Assembly: GCF_014224355.1 (NCBI RefSeq)
Contig: NZ_VNWP01000008.1
Location: 1-64,000 of the forward strand
DNA length: 64,000 bases
Direction of reading: 5' to 3'
Origin: Synechococcus sp. BSA11S
GTDB lineage: Bacteria; Cyanobacteriota; Cyanobacteriia; PCC-6307; Cyanobiaceae
Part shown: positions 1-8,261 of the stretch, piece after piece
Layout: the number at the start of each line of letters is the position of its first letter
How positions within the stretch are numbered: the stretch's first letter is position 1
Program-made: the position numbers and the translations under genes
Notes under the pieces: model-generated
Told to the model about the DNA's origin: nothing
Databases searched by the model: none
The model's input: only the letters and a program-made list of their open reading frames with translations

Positions 1-2
1 AC

Positions 3-110
3 CGCTGGCTACGTCGCTATCTGGGGATCTATAACGGCAACAGGTGCCACATGGCTCTCGGTGGCCTCACGCCTCAGCAGTCCCTCCAGCGACTGCTGAT
101 CGCTGAATGA
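3..110 (+). pseudogene. IS481-family transposase, C-terminal remnant (cut by window edge)
   Basis: Reading from base 3, 35 codons end at a TGA at 108-110. The peptide contains RRYLGIYN followed by HMALGGLTPQQSLQRL, which is the typical end of IS481/IS3-superfamily integrase-core transposases (the 'YN..R.H.AL.G.TP' signature). The rest lies outside the window, so whether the full gene is intact cannot be judged. A neighbouring degenerate IS3 remnant suggests that this is a decayed mobile-element site. Confidence 0.6.
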
Positions 111-336
111 CCTGGTGAGAAAACACACCTAGACGCTGCTGAAAGAGAAGTCAACCAGGATCTGGCCGTTGTAGACACTAGCCAGGGTGGCACGCAACGA
201 GCCTGGGATCATGGTGGGGCTGACCCGGTTCTGAGGACAAGTTGACAAGGGTCACATCCTGACCACCAGACTGTCCATCGATGACCAACCCCCAGCGGCA
301 GCGGCAGGAGGCGCCGGCAAAGCGGGCGGCCGAGAA

Positions 337-871
337 CGCGCTCGGCTCACCGCTGACATCGAGGCAGTGTTCCGGGAGCACCGCGGTTTCCACGGATCCC
401 CGCGGATCCACCAGGAGCTGCGCGCTGCAGGGCATCCGATAGGACGCCACCACCATCGGGACCACAGCCAGCTGGCGGTACCTGGCGGTGTGGATCGACC
501 TGTTCAGCCGCCGGGTTGTCGGCTGGAAGCTGGATCAGCGGATCGATGCAGCCCTTGGTCATCGAGACCCTTCACCGGGCTCTGGGCCATCGTCAGGTGC
601 AACCGGAGCAGCTGCTCCTGCATACGGATCAGGGCAAGCCCAGAACCGGGCTAATGCGTACCGCGACCTGCTGAGGAAACGCGAAATTGTCTGCGGCATG
701 TCCGAAAAGGGCTGCTGCTGGGACAATGCCGTGGCGGAGAGTTTTTTCTCCACCATGTAGCCGAAGGCTTCTGCGAAGCAGTGATTGGAGCGCGATCTGG
801 CCTTCTGGATCGAGGGGTATTACGACCGCGAGCGCCGTCACCCAACAATCGGTTACCTCAGCCCACATTGA
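337..871 (+). pseudogene. Degenerate IS3-family transposase (OrfB) remnant
   Basis: Pieces of an IS3 OrfB transposase occur in the right order but in different frames. An HTH_21-like piece (FREHRGFHGSPRIHQEL, about 367-450) comes first. A DDE-core piece (WIDLFSRRVVGWKLDQRID, about 488-550) follows, then LLLHTDQG (about 610-637). Next are the region around the catalytic Glu (KGCCWDNAVAESFFST, about 708-756) and the C-terminal FWIEGYYDRERRHPTIGYLSP (about 803-868). At least three frame changes and an internal deletion between the first two pieces show that it is inactive. OrfA and terminal repeats were not recognised. The 465 bases after it, up to the tyrosine kinase gene, hold no gene. Confidence 0.8.
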
Positions 872-1052
872 AGTACTGGATGGAACTCTTCAGGGTAATC
901 TGCACGTGCAGTCGATACGCTTGTAGCTTCTCAAGGCTGCCTCGGCTATGGCAATAGCAGCAATTAGAGGTGCCCTTAAGAGTCTTGTCGGATGGTCGGC
1001 TCCTCTGTTAATCTTTAATGCCTTTCTCGTGGAATCCTAGGCTTTCAAGTAT
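872..1052. other. Gene-free, AT-richer spacer
   Basis: This stretch between the IS3 remnant and the 3' end of the tyrosine kinase gene has no open frame of note. It is visibly richer in A and T than the rest of the window. No terminator with a T-run was found. It may be leftover insertion-sequence or horizontally acquired DNA. Confidence 0.5.
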
Positions 1053-3431
1053 TCATGACAGCCAATCCTTGAGACCTCTCTTCACCCGCTTGGCATTGGC
1101 TTTGGTGGGAAGGAAGGCCTTGATTCCCTGGGGCTTGGTCCTGTCCTCACGCTCACCACCGGTGTTGTAGTAGTTGTAAGCCGTGCTGGGATCCAGCGCA
1201 GAGGCTCCATCGGTGTAGCTGCCATAGCCATACTTCGAATAGCCATAGATGTTGGTGCGATCGCCAGAGGCGATGCGCGAATTGGTCACTACCCCCAGCA
1301 GTGGGGCACCCGCCGCTCGGATGCGCTCCACAGCCTGAGCGGGCAACTGGCGGTCCACCTTGTTCAGGCCCACCACCAGCAGGATTCCATCCAGGTTTTC
1401 CGCCAGGAGTGAGGCATCGGCCAGGCCCAGGGCCGGCGGGGTGTCGTACAGGATCAGGTCGTAGGCGCCCGACGCGGCGATGTCCTGCACCAGGTGGCCC
1501 ATGCGCTCGGAGCTCATCAGCCGCGGCGGGTCCGGCACCCGGCGGCCGGCGGTGAGCACCTGCCAGCTGGCGTGGTCAGGCACCGTCTGCAGCAGTGAGC
1601 GCCAGTTGGCACCGTCCTCGGTGAGCAGGTTGGAGAGGCCACTCAGGTTGTTCAGGCCCAGCCGGTGGTGCACCTGCGGCTGGCGCAGGTCCGCATCCAC
1701 CAGCAGCACCCGCTTGCCCAGTTCGCTCAGGGTTTTGGCCAGCAGCACGATCAGCAGGCTCTTGCCTTCCGACGGCACCGAGCTGCTCACCGCCACCGAT
1801 TTCACCGGTCGGTCGCTGTTCAGGAAGCGCAGGCTGGTGTAGAGATTGCGGAACGCCTCCTGGTAAGTGAAGCGCTGGTAGCCGGCCATGCCGGTCTGCT
1901 GGGCGTCGAGATCATTGAGCAGGAAGCGCTTGTCGCGCCGCACCCCCTCGAAGAAGGAGATGTAGGGGATGTGGCCCAGCAGGGGCACCTTCAGATCCTC
2001 ACGCACTTCACCCGGCGTGTGGAACACATGATCAAGGCGATCCCGCACCAGGGCCACACCGCCTCCGGCCACCACCCCCAGCAGCAGGCCCTGCAGAAGC
2101 CCCCTGCCCAGACGTGGTTCCACCGGGGTGGGATTCACCGCCGCCGGGCTGATCACCTTCCAGGGCACATTGTTCTGGGCGATCTCCAGCTGGAACTGGT
2201 CGCGGGTGCTCTGGTAGCTGGCCAGGTTGCCCTGGGCGATCTCCAGTTTCTGCTGCAGGTCTTCGTACTGGCGCAGCAGGGCCGGCTGGCTGCGGAAGCG
2301 GTCGTCGGTGCCGCCGATCTGGGAGCGCAGCGCCGCGATCGAGCCATCGAGCTGCTGCAGGGTGGCATCCACCGCCTCCAGTTCCTTGCGCTGCAGCGCC
2401 GGCTTCAGCTGGTCGCGGGCGCTGATCAGGTTGCGCAGGTAGGGGGAATCGGCGGTGTAGATCGAGCGGGCCTCGGCGATCTCCCCCTCCAGCCGGTTGA
2501 GCTCGGTGAGCAGCGGCTGGTTGGGCACATCCAGGGTCACGCTCGTGCCGGAGCCAGCGGATTCGGTGCTGCCCCTATCGCCAGCGGAGCTGGTGAACGT
2601 GCGGGCGGTGAGCCGGCCGGCCGCCACATCGGCCCGCACCTGCTGCAGCCGGCGGCGTTCCGCCAGCTGGTTCTCGAGAGAGCCGCGCAGCTCTTCGGCC
2701 TGGCTGCGCACGGCGGCGGCTTCGGTTTCAGGGGCCAGCACGTTGTTGCTGGTGCGGAAGCGCTCCAGTTCACCCTGGAGTTCGGAGCTGCGGGCCTGCA
2801 GTTCCGGCGCCTGTTCGTCGAGGAATTTCACCCCTTCGGTGAGCTTCTCGCGCCGCTGCTGCAGGGCCCAGCTCAGGTAGGCCTTCTCGGTGAGCTTCAG
2901 GGTTTCGTTCACCAGCTCCGGGCTGCCGCCTCGGGCCTGCACGGCCAGCACCCCAGAGGCCAGGATCGGGTTTTTCTGGGTGGGATCGGCCGACACCAGG
3001 CTCACCGTCACCTGGGGAAGCTTCTGATCGGAATACCGCCGCTGCAGGTCGGTGAACACCGGCTCCAGCACCGTGGGGCTCTCCAGCACCCGGATCAGGG
3101 TGGGCACATCGTTGCGGCTCACATTGCGGGCCACCGAGGCGATCGCTCCGGAACCGGCATCGCCGCCGGTAGCCCCACCGCTTTCACTGATCGGATCGGA
3201 GATCAGCAGGCTGAAGCCCCCCAGGAACACCGGGCTGTTGATGCGTCGGTACACCGTCCACAGTCCGGCCACCAGGGTCACCGCCACCGCGGTGGCCAGG
3301 AAGATGCGCCGCCGCCGCTGCAGGATCCGCACCAGCCCCTTGAGGCCCACGCCGCTCTCCTCCAAAGGCGCGGCCGCCGGCATCAGGGCATAGGCCGTGG
3401 GCGCTGGGGTGTCCGGGGTGCTGGAGGCCAT
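1053..3431 (-). CDS. Polysaccharide-biosynthesis tyrosine autokinase (Wzc/BY-kinase family)
   Basis: This inner-membrane protein is predicted to control the chain length and export of a surface polysaccharide and to autophosphorylate on tyrosine. From the ATG at 3431 it has 792 residues. An N-terminal Wzz-type domain with a first membrane segment (TAVAVTLVAGLWTVY) is followed by a long coiled-coil periplasmic part and a second membrane segment. The cytoplasmic kinase has Walker A SVPSEGKS (about residue 555), A' VLLVDADLRQPQ and Walker B LILYDTPPALG. The C-terminus has the expected tyrosine cluster (NIYGYSKYGYGSY, TAYNYY). The frame stays open upstream to 3548, but the protein start with family character is here. 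It is divergent from the HpsJ/exosortase operon, which fits a shared exopolysaccharide role. Confidence 0.9.
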   Translation of the reverse strand: MASSTPDTPAPTAYALMPAAAPLEESGVGLKGLVRILQRRRRIFLATAVAVTLVAGLWTVYRRINSPVFLGGFSLLISDPISESGGATGGDAGSGAIASVARNVSRNDVPTLIRVLESPTVLEPVFTDLQRRYSDQKLPQVTVSLVSADPTQKNPILASGVLAVQARGGSPELVNETLKLTEKAYLSWALQQRREKLTEGVKFLDEQAPELQARSSELQGELERFRTSNNVLAPETEAAAVRSQAEELRGSLENQLAERRRLQQVRADVAAGRLTARTFTSSAGDRGSTESAGSGTSVTLDVPNQPLLTELNRLEGEIAEARSIYTADSPYLRNLISARDQLKPALQRKELEAVDATLQQLDGSIAALRSQIGGTDDRFRSQPALLRQYEDLQQKLEIAQGNLASYQSTRDQFQLEIAQNNVPWKVISPAAVNPTPVEPRLGRGLLQGLLLGVVAGGGVALVRDRLDHVFHTPGEVREDLKVPLLGHIPYISFFEGVRRDKRFLLNDLDAQQTGMAGYQRFTYQEAFRNLYTSLRFLNSDRPVKSVAVSSSVPSEGKSLLIVLLAKTLSELGKRVLLVDADLRQPQVHHRLGLNNLSGLSNLLTEDGANWRSLLQTVPDHASWQVLTAGRRVPDPPRLMSSERMGHLVQDIAASGAYDLILYDTPPALGLADASLLAENLDGILLVVGLNKVDRQLPAQAVERIRAAGAPLLGVVTNSRIASGDRTNIYGYSKYGYGSYTDGASALDPSTAYNYYNTGGEREDRTKPQGIKAFLPTKANAKRVKRGLKDWLS

Positions 3432-3560
3432 ATCTGCCGAACTTTGAGCTGAGTGTATGGGAATTCCCCGGGCACGCCATCCAGGCTGTGGCGCTTTGCA
3501 GGCCTCCCACGGCCATTGGCTGAACACGCGTCGTAACCTCGCGCACAAAGCCCGTGCTTC

Positions 3561-4379
3561 ATGACGATTGAGCTGCAGGACGACTTCAGCCGTCGCAAAG
3601 TTCGCAGCCTCGGCCGCCTCTGCGCCTACACCCTGCTGCTGGTGTTTCTGGCCAGCGTGCTCACGGCGCTAGTGCCACCACCCTTCGCCAGCCCCCAGCG
3701 CATGCTGGCGGTGATCACCGAAGTGCTGGAGCGCTCCACCCTGCCGGCGGTGGCCGTACTGTTCCTGTTCTTCGGCTTCAGCGGCGATGCCCTGCCGGCC
3801 CTGTGGGAATGCTGGCTGGCCCGCTGGCTGCAGCCGCTGCTGCGCCTGGCCGCCCTCTCGTACCTGCTCACGGCCGTGGTGGTGGTTGGTGTGGGGCAAC
3901 GGCTCACTACCGACGGCGTGGCTTCCCTGGATGGCCAGCTGCGCACCTCCATGGAGAACCTGGGCAAGTTCCGCGAGCAGGTGGACGGGGAGACCAGCGT
4001 GGAGCGGCTGCGGGCGCTCGTGGCCCGTCAGCCCCAGATCCTGCAGGCCCTGCAGCAGGAGGGCACTCCCCTCAATCAGAACAGTCCCCTGCCGGAACTG
4101 CGCCAGCAGGTGGATCGGCTGCTCACCAGGGCGGAGGCCAACCTGAGCCGGCAGAGTCAGGTGGCTCGTTCCAATGCCGCCGGTCAGCTGGCCCGCCAGA
4201 TGGTGCGGCTGGCGATCACGGCCCTGATCTATGCCCTCTACTACCTCGCTGCTGCGCTGATCTGGCCGCGCTCGTTGCAGACCACCGTGGAGCGGGTGCT
4301 GGAGGCTCGCCGTCTCAGGCAGGCCCTTGAAGACGACGAGCTCGACGCCGAATCCGGACCGAACGAGACGCCTGCATGA
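3561..4379 (+). CDS. HpsJ-like polytopic membrane protein
   Basis: The 272-residue protein has three hydrophobic segments in its first half (about residues 17-40, 58-75 and 85-108). A soluble, Gln/Leu-rich, probably coiled-coil stretch follows (about 115-205), then another membrane segment (about 212-230) and an acidic tail. This layout matches cyanobacterial HpsJ-family proteins, which are linked to hormogonium polysaccharide secretion in filamentous species; the family assignment is from memory of the pattern. Its stop overlaps the start of the exosortase gene (ATGA), so the two are probably translationally coupled. It is the first gene of a rightward operon divergent from the Wzc-like kinase. 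Confidence 0.6.
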   Translation: MTIELQDDFSRRKVRSLGRLCAYTLLLVFLASVLTALVPPPFASPQRMLAVITEVLERSTLPAVAVLFLFFGFSGDALPALWECWLARWLQPLLRLAALSYLLTAVVVVGVGQRLTTDGVASLDGQLRTSMENLGKFREQVDGETSVERLRALVARQPQILQALQQEGTPLNQNSPLPELRQQVDRLLTRAEANLSRQSQVARSNAAGQLARQMVRLAITALIYALYYLAAALIWPRSLQTTVERVLEARRLRQALEDDELDAESGPNETPA

Positions 4380-5287
4380 TCAAGGCCACGGCTGAAGGCT
4401 GGGCGCGGCTCACCCTGCTCTCCTGCCTTGCTGCTGCTCAGCTCACCCTGCTGGTTCGGGCCGACTACGCAGCCTTCGCGATCATGGCCAGCCTGTCGTG
4501 GCTGGCCGGGGCCCTGCTGCTGATGGAGCGCGAAGAACAGACCTCAGCCCCGGCCCTTGATCAGCTGCCGCGCTCCAGAGTGCTGCCCGGCTTGCTGCTG
4601 CTGCTCTGGAGCCTGCTGGTGCTCAGTCGCGTGGCCCGTCTCTACGACCCTCTGCTGCACCTGCTGCCCCTGGCCTCCCTGCTCGGGCTGGCCCTGCTGG
4701 GCGGCCTGGCCTGGCGCTCCTCCGGCCTGGCCGCCCTGGCCCTGATCGGTGCCCTGCTGCCGGCCCAGGTGCTGATCAACCGCTTCCTGCCCACCGCCCC
4801 CCTGGCCTCGCTCACCGCCTGGGCCTCCTCCCTGCTGCTCTGGCTGCTGGGTCGCCCGGCCTTCGCCGAAGGGCGAAACATCGTGTTGCCAGGGCAGGTT
4901 CTGGTGGTGGATGCCAGTTGCACCGGCGTGAACACCATGGCCCTCTGCCTGGCGGCGGCGGTGGTGCTGGTGATCCTGCTGCCGCCGCCCGCTTGCCCGC
5001 CGTTTTCGCGTCGATCCCCCTCGATCGCCGCCGGCCTCGTTCTCGGCCCGCTCGCCGTGCTGCTCGCTTTTGCCGTCAATCTCGTGCGGATCGTGCTGCT
5101 GGCCCACACCGATTTCACCCCAGACCTGGAGGGGCTGGCCCAGTGGCGCAGCTTCGGCTTCTGGCACGACGGCCTGGGCTCGAATCTCTTCTCCCTGGGG
5201 GCCATGACCCTGGTCTGCCTGGTCTGGGTGCTGGTGCTGGAGCTGAATCTGCGCTCCGCCCGCCTGCTGCGGGGCACTCGGCCATGA
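4376..5287 (+). CDS. Exosortase/archaeosortase family protein (cyanoexosortase)
   Basis: This is a predicted membrane-embedded transpeptidase that processes PEP-CTERM-type sorting signals, normally tied to exopolysaccharide production. It has 303 residues and about eight hydrophobic segments. The three expected catalytic residues are visible: Cys182 in DASCTGVNTM, Arg238 in VNLVRIVLLAH and His264 in FWHDGLGSNLF. The length and order match the exosortase family. It overlaps both neighbours by 4 bases (ATGA). No protein with a PEP-CTERM-like C-terminus was recognised in this window, so substrates must lie elsewhere. Confidence 0.85.
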   Translation: MIKATAEGWARLTLLSCLAAAQLTLLVRADYAAFAIMASLSWLAGALLLMEREEQTSAPALDQLPRSRVLPGLLLLLWSLLVLSRVARLYDPLLHLLPLASLLGLALLGGLAWRSSGLAALALIGALLPAQVLINRFLPTAPLASLTAWASSLLLWLLGRPAFAEGRNIVLPGQVLVVDASCTGVNTMALCLAAAVVLVILLPPPACPPFSRRSPSIAAGLVLGPLAVLLAFAVNLVRIVLLAHTDFTPDLEGLAQWRSFGFWHDGLGSNLFSLGAMTLVCLVWVLVLELNLRSARLLRGTRP

Positions 5288-5793
5288 GCGGCGCGCGCTG
5301 GGCCCTGTTCGCCCTGGCGGCCTGGAGCGTGGTGCTCTCGCTCGAAACCTGGTTCCGCCGGCCCGGTGCTGGATCCTGGCCCGCCTTCCCCGATCAGCTC
5401 GAGCGCAACGGCCGCCTCTACCGGCGCACTCCGGCCGCGGGCGATCCCGGTGAGCTCCCGCCGGCGCTCACCCTGCTGGCGGCGGCCGATTACCAGCCCA
5501 CCGCTGGCGGCGGCGGCCCGCCGATCCGTCTGCGGCTGCTCACCCTGGCCAGCAGCGGCACCGGCGTGGCCATGCCGGTGCAGGCGATCGGGCCGGAGCT
5601 GGTGGGGCCCACAGCCCGAGGCCAGTGCGTGGTGCTCGATGCCGGCGGAAACCGAGTGGCCCAGCTGCCCACCAACGCCGCCTGGCTGGCCTGGATGGCG
5701 CAGCAGCCCCCATCGCGGCCCGCCCTGCTCGCCTGGCTGGCTGGCCTGCGCCCCTACCGCGCCAACCTCTGCCTCTGGGAAGGTCGTCCTTGA
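5284..5793 (+). CDS. Exosortase-associated protein (probable cyanoexosortase system component)
   Basis: The 169-residue protein has an N-terminal membrane anchor (ALFALAAWSVVLSLE) and a mainly extracytoplasmic domain. The start chosen is the ATG overlapping the exosortase stop; the open frame runs further upstream only as a shadow of that gene. Small single-pass proteins directly after cyanobacterial exosortases are annotated as 'cyanoexosortase system-associated', and position is the main evidence here. It contains an Arg-Gly-Gln-Cys segment and a C-terminal ANLCLWEG, so two Cys are available for a disulfide. Its own stop overlaps the TTG start of the next gene. Confidence 0.6.
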   Translation: MSGARWALFALAAWSVVLSLETWFRRPGAGSWPAFPDQLERNGRLYRRTPAAGDPGELPPALTLLAAADYQPTAGGGGPPIRLRLLTLASSGTGVAMPVQAIGPELVGPTARGQCVVLDAGGNRVAQLPTNAAWLAWMAQQPPSRPALLAWLAGLRPYRANLCLWEGRP

Positions 5794-7790
5794 TCAGCTC
5801 CCAGCGGCTTCAGAGGCTGCCGCGCCGCCTGGCCGTGATGGCGGTGGATGCCCTGCTGATCGCCCTCAGCTTCTGGCTGAGCTTCGCGCTGCGGATCGGC
5901 CAGTGGAACTCCCCCTGGTTCCAGAGCAACCTCCACCTCCTGCCCTGGGCGGTGGGAATCGCCTGGCTCGTGCTGCTGCTCAGCGGCTGGTACCGGGGGC
6001 TCACCCGCTACTCCGGCAGCCACACCCTCTACGGCCTGCTGCCCCGCAGCGGCCTGATCGTGCTGCTGCTGCTGCTGGTCTCCACCCTCAGCGGCCGGGC
6101 CGATCCACCCTTCCGCAGCTTCTGGATCCTGTTCTGGCTGCTTTACTCCGGCGCCGCCATCGCCGTGCGCATCGGCCTGCGCGATCTGCTGCGGCTCTGG
6201 CTGGCCCGGCCGTCGTTGAGGCCGATGTTGCCAGCGCGTGCAGCCAGGGACCAGGAGAGGGGCGCCCCGGTGCAGGCGGTGGTGTACGGGGCCGGCCAGG
6301 CGGCCGCCCAGCTGCTGGCCGACCTGCGCTACACGAGCGCCTACCGGCTGCTGGCCGTTGTCGATGACGACCCCTCGCTCTGGGGCCGCCGCCTGCAGGG
6401 AATCCCGATCCATTCCCCCCACGAGCTGCCGCGCCTGATCGAGCGCCATGGCCTCCAGCAGGTGCTGCTGGCCATCCCCTCGGCCCCACGCCGGCGCCGC
6501 CTGGAGCTGGCCGGGCAGTTCAGTGCCCTGGGGCTGGCGGTGCTCACCATCCCCTCCTTGGCCCGCATCGCCGCCGGCGATCAGCAGGTGAGCGAGCTGC
6601 GGGCCGTGGCGATCGAGGACCTGCTCGGCCGCGAGACGAGCGATCCCGACCCCGCCCTGCTGCGGGCCGCCGTGGGCGGCAAGGTGGTGCTGGTCACCGG
6701 GGCCGGCGGCTCGATCGGCTCCGAGCTCTGCCGCCAGATCCTGCGGCTCGGGCCCCGCCGCCTGGTGCTGCTCGATCGCAGTGAGGTGGCCCTCTATGAG
6801 CTCGAGCAGAGTCTCGAAGGCTTCAGGTCACAGGCCGATGGGCCCTGGCCCCATCCCCTGGCGGTCCTGGGCGACGCCTGCAACCAGGCTCGCCTGGAGA
6901 GCCTCTGCCGTGAGCAGGCCGTGCAGGTGATGTTCCATGCCGCGGCCTACAAGCACGTGCCCCTGCTTGAGCAGAACGCCTGCGCGGGGGTGGCCAACAA
7001 CGTGCTCAGCACCCGCGTGGCCCTGGAGGTGGCCTTCAGCTGCGGCATGGAGCGCTTCACGCTGATCTCCACCGACAAGGCCGTGCGCCCCACCAACGTG
7101 ATGGGCGCCAGCAAACGGATCTGTGAGCTGCTGGTGCAGGCCGCCGCCCAGCGCAACGGGCCGATCTGCTCGATGGTGCGCTTCGGCAATGTGCTCGGCT
7201 CCTCCGGCTCGGTGGTGCCCCTCTTCCGCCGCCAGATCGCCGCCGGGGGGCCGGTCACGGTGACCCACCCGGAGATCACCCGCTACTTCATGACCATTCC
7301 AGAAGCCGTGGAGCTGGTGCTGCAGGCCAGCGGCATGGCCAGTGGCGGAGAGGTGTTCGTGCTCGACATGGGCGAGCCCGTGCGCATCCTCGATCTGGCC
7401 CGCCAGATGATCCGCCTCTCGGGCTGCTCCATCTGCGACGACGACCACCCCGAGGGGGAGATCGCCATCCGCTTCAGCGGCCTGCGCCCCGGCGAGAAGC
7501 TCTACGAGGAGCTGCTGATCCAGCCAACCGACCAGCCCACGGACCATCCCCTGATCCGCAAGGCCCACGAGCAGTTCCTGCCCTTCGAGCAGCTCGAGCC
7601 GCTGCTCGCCCAGCTGCAGCAGGCCCTCGATCACTGGGACGACCGGATGCTGTTCCAGGCCCTCCAGGCGCTGGTGCCGGAATACCAGCCACCCCAGGCC
7701 TCCCCTGCGTTGGCTGATCTCAGCGGGCGTCGTACCAGGAGCGACCGTCCTGGCGGCGATGGCGGTGGCGCCGGGCTTCCCGCCGCGTGA
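5790..7790 (+). CDS. CapD/WbpM-type nucleoside-diphosphate-sugar 4,6-dehydratase
   Basis: A membrane-bound SDR enzyme that makes 4-keto-6-deoxy sugar nucleotides, the first step toward rare amino sugars in capsule or O-antigen. It has 666 residues from the TTG at 5790 (TTGA overlap with the previous stop); the ATG at 5838 is an alternative. There are four N-terminal membrane helices (to about residue 130). A CoA-binding-like Rossmann domain follows (VVYGAGQAAAQLL, about 165), then the catalytic SDR domain with VTGAGGSIGSE (about 303), HAAAYKHVPLLEQN, STDKAVRPTNVMGASKR and RFGNVLGSSGSVVPLF. The Met-x-x-x-Lys in place of Tyr-x-x-x-Lys is typical of this subfamily. It closes the polysaccharide operon, and its last 71 bases overlap a convergent gene. 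Confidence 0.88.
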   Translation: MISSQRLQRLPRRLAVMAVDALLIALSFWLSFALRIGQWNSPWFQSNLHLLPWAVGIAWLVLLLSGWYRGLTRYSGSHTLYGLLPRSGLIVLLLLLVSTLSGRADPPFRSFWILFWLLYSGAAIAVRIGLRDLLRLWLARPSLRPMLPARAARDQERGAPVQAVVYGAGQAAAQLLADLRYTSAYRLLAVVDDDPSLWGRRLQGIPIHSPHELPRLIERHGLQQVLLAIPSAPRRRRLELAGQFSALGLAVLTIPSLARIAAGDQQVSELRAVAIEDLLGRETSDPDPALLRAAVGGKVVLVTGAGGSIGSELCRQILRLGPRRLVLLDRSEVALYELEQSLEGFRSQADGPWPHPLAVLGDACNQARLESLCREQAVQVMFHAAAYKHVPLLEQNACAGVANNVLSTRVALEVAFSCGMERFTLISTDKAVRPTNVMGASKRICELLVQAAAQRNGPICSMVRFGNVLGSSGSVVPLFRRQIAAGGPVTVTHPEITRYFMTIPEAVELVLQASGMASGGEVFVLDMGEPVRILDLARQMIRLSGCSICDDDHPEGEIAIRFSGLRPGEKLYEELLIQPTDQPTDHPLIRKAHEQFLPFEQLEPLLAQLQQALDHWDDRMLFQALQALVPEYQPPQASPALADLSGRRTRSDRPGGDGGGAGLPAA

Positions 7791-8184
7791 ACTCACCCAC
7801 GCTCGGGTTGGCCACCACCGGATCCACATGGGCCACCTGCGCCCAGAGGTCGCGCTCCGCCCAGCGCACCGTGTGGCTGATCCGATCGTGCTTCGACACA
7901 TGGCACCAGCGGCTGCCCCCGCAGGCCGGGCAGAACAGCTCCTCCAGCCATTCGTTGCTGAGCACCAGCACCGGGTAGGCCTGGATCACCAGCCGCGCTT
8001 TCTTGTCGCTCATGCCCCGCTGCTTGAGCTGCTCGGGGGTGAGCAGGTGCAGAAAGTACTTGCGGCCGTTGCCCAGCAGGCGCTGCTCGGGGTGGGCCGG
8101 GCAGAACAGCTCCCGCCTGCGCGGCCGGCGGTTGCGCCGTGGTGATTCAGGCTCCGGAAGCGCTGATGGCATCGAGGACGGCAT
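7720..8184 (-). CDS. Conserved cyanobacterial protein with zinc-ribbon-like cysteines
   Basis: The 154-residue protein has a very basic N-terminus (RRNRRPRRR). Two Cys pairs or knuckles (FCPAHPEQ near residue 27, FCPACGGSRWCH near residue 84) could bind zinc, and the tail is basic and ends in RSWYDAR. I recognise the general pattern of a cyanobacterial hypothetical protein but no function. The gene lies downstream of polA on the same strand (77-base gap) and its 3' end overlaps the capD-like gene by 71 bases, tail to tail. Nucleic-acid binding is a guess from the charge and Cys pattern. Confidence 0.65.
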   Translation of the reverse strand: MPSSMPSALPEPESPRRNRRPRRRELFCPAHPEQRLLGNGRKYFLHLLTPEQLKQRGMSDKKARLVIQAYPVLVLSNEWLEELFCPACGGSRWCHVSKHDRISHTVRWAERDLWAQVAHVDPVVANPSVGEFTRREARRHRHRRQDGRSWYDAR

Positions 8185-8261
8185 CGGGGACCGGTGGACT
8201 CACCTGAATCCGATTATCAACCAGGTCCGCCGTGCCCGGTACCTACCGGCTGCCGCTCCGC

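Noticed and set aside
128-210. Short minus-strand peptide ending in YNGQILVDFSFSSV
   Set aside because: About 27 codons only, next to decayed insertion sequences; no recognisable family and no evidence of a full gene.
1665-3452. Long plus-strand open frame (595 codons) across the tyrosine kinase gene
   Set aside because: It is antisense to a gene with clear Wzc motifs; its product is rich in His, Gln and Gly without any motif, as expected from high-GC shadow frames.
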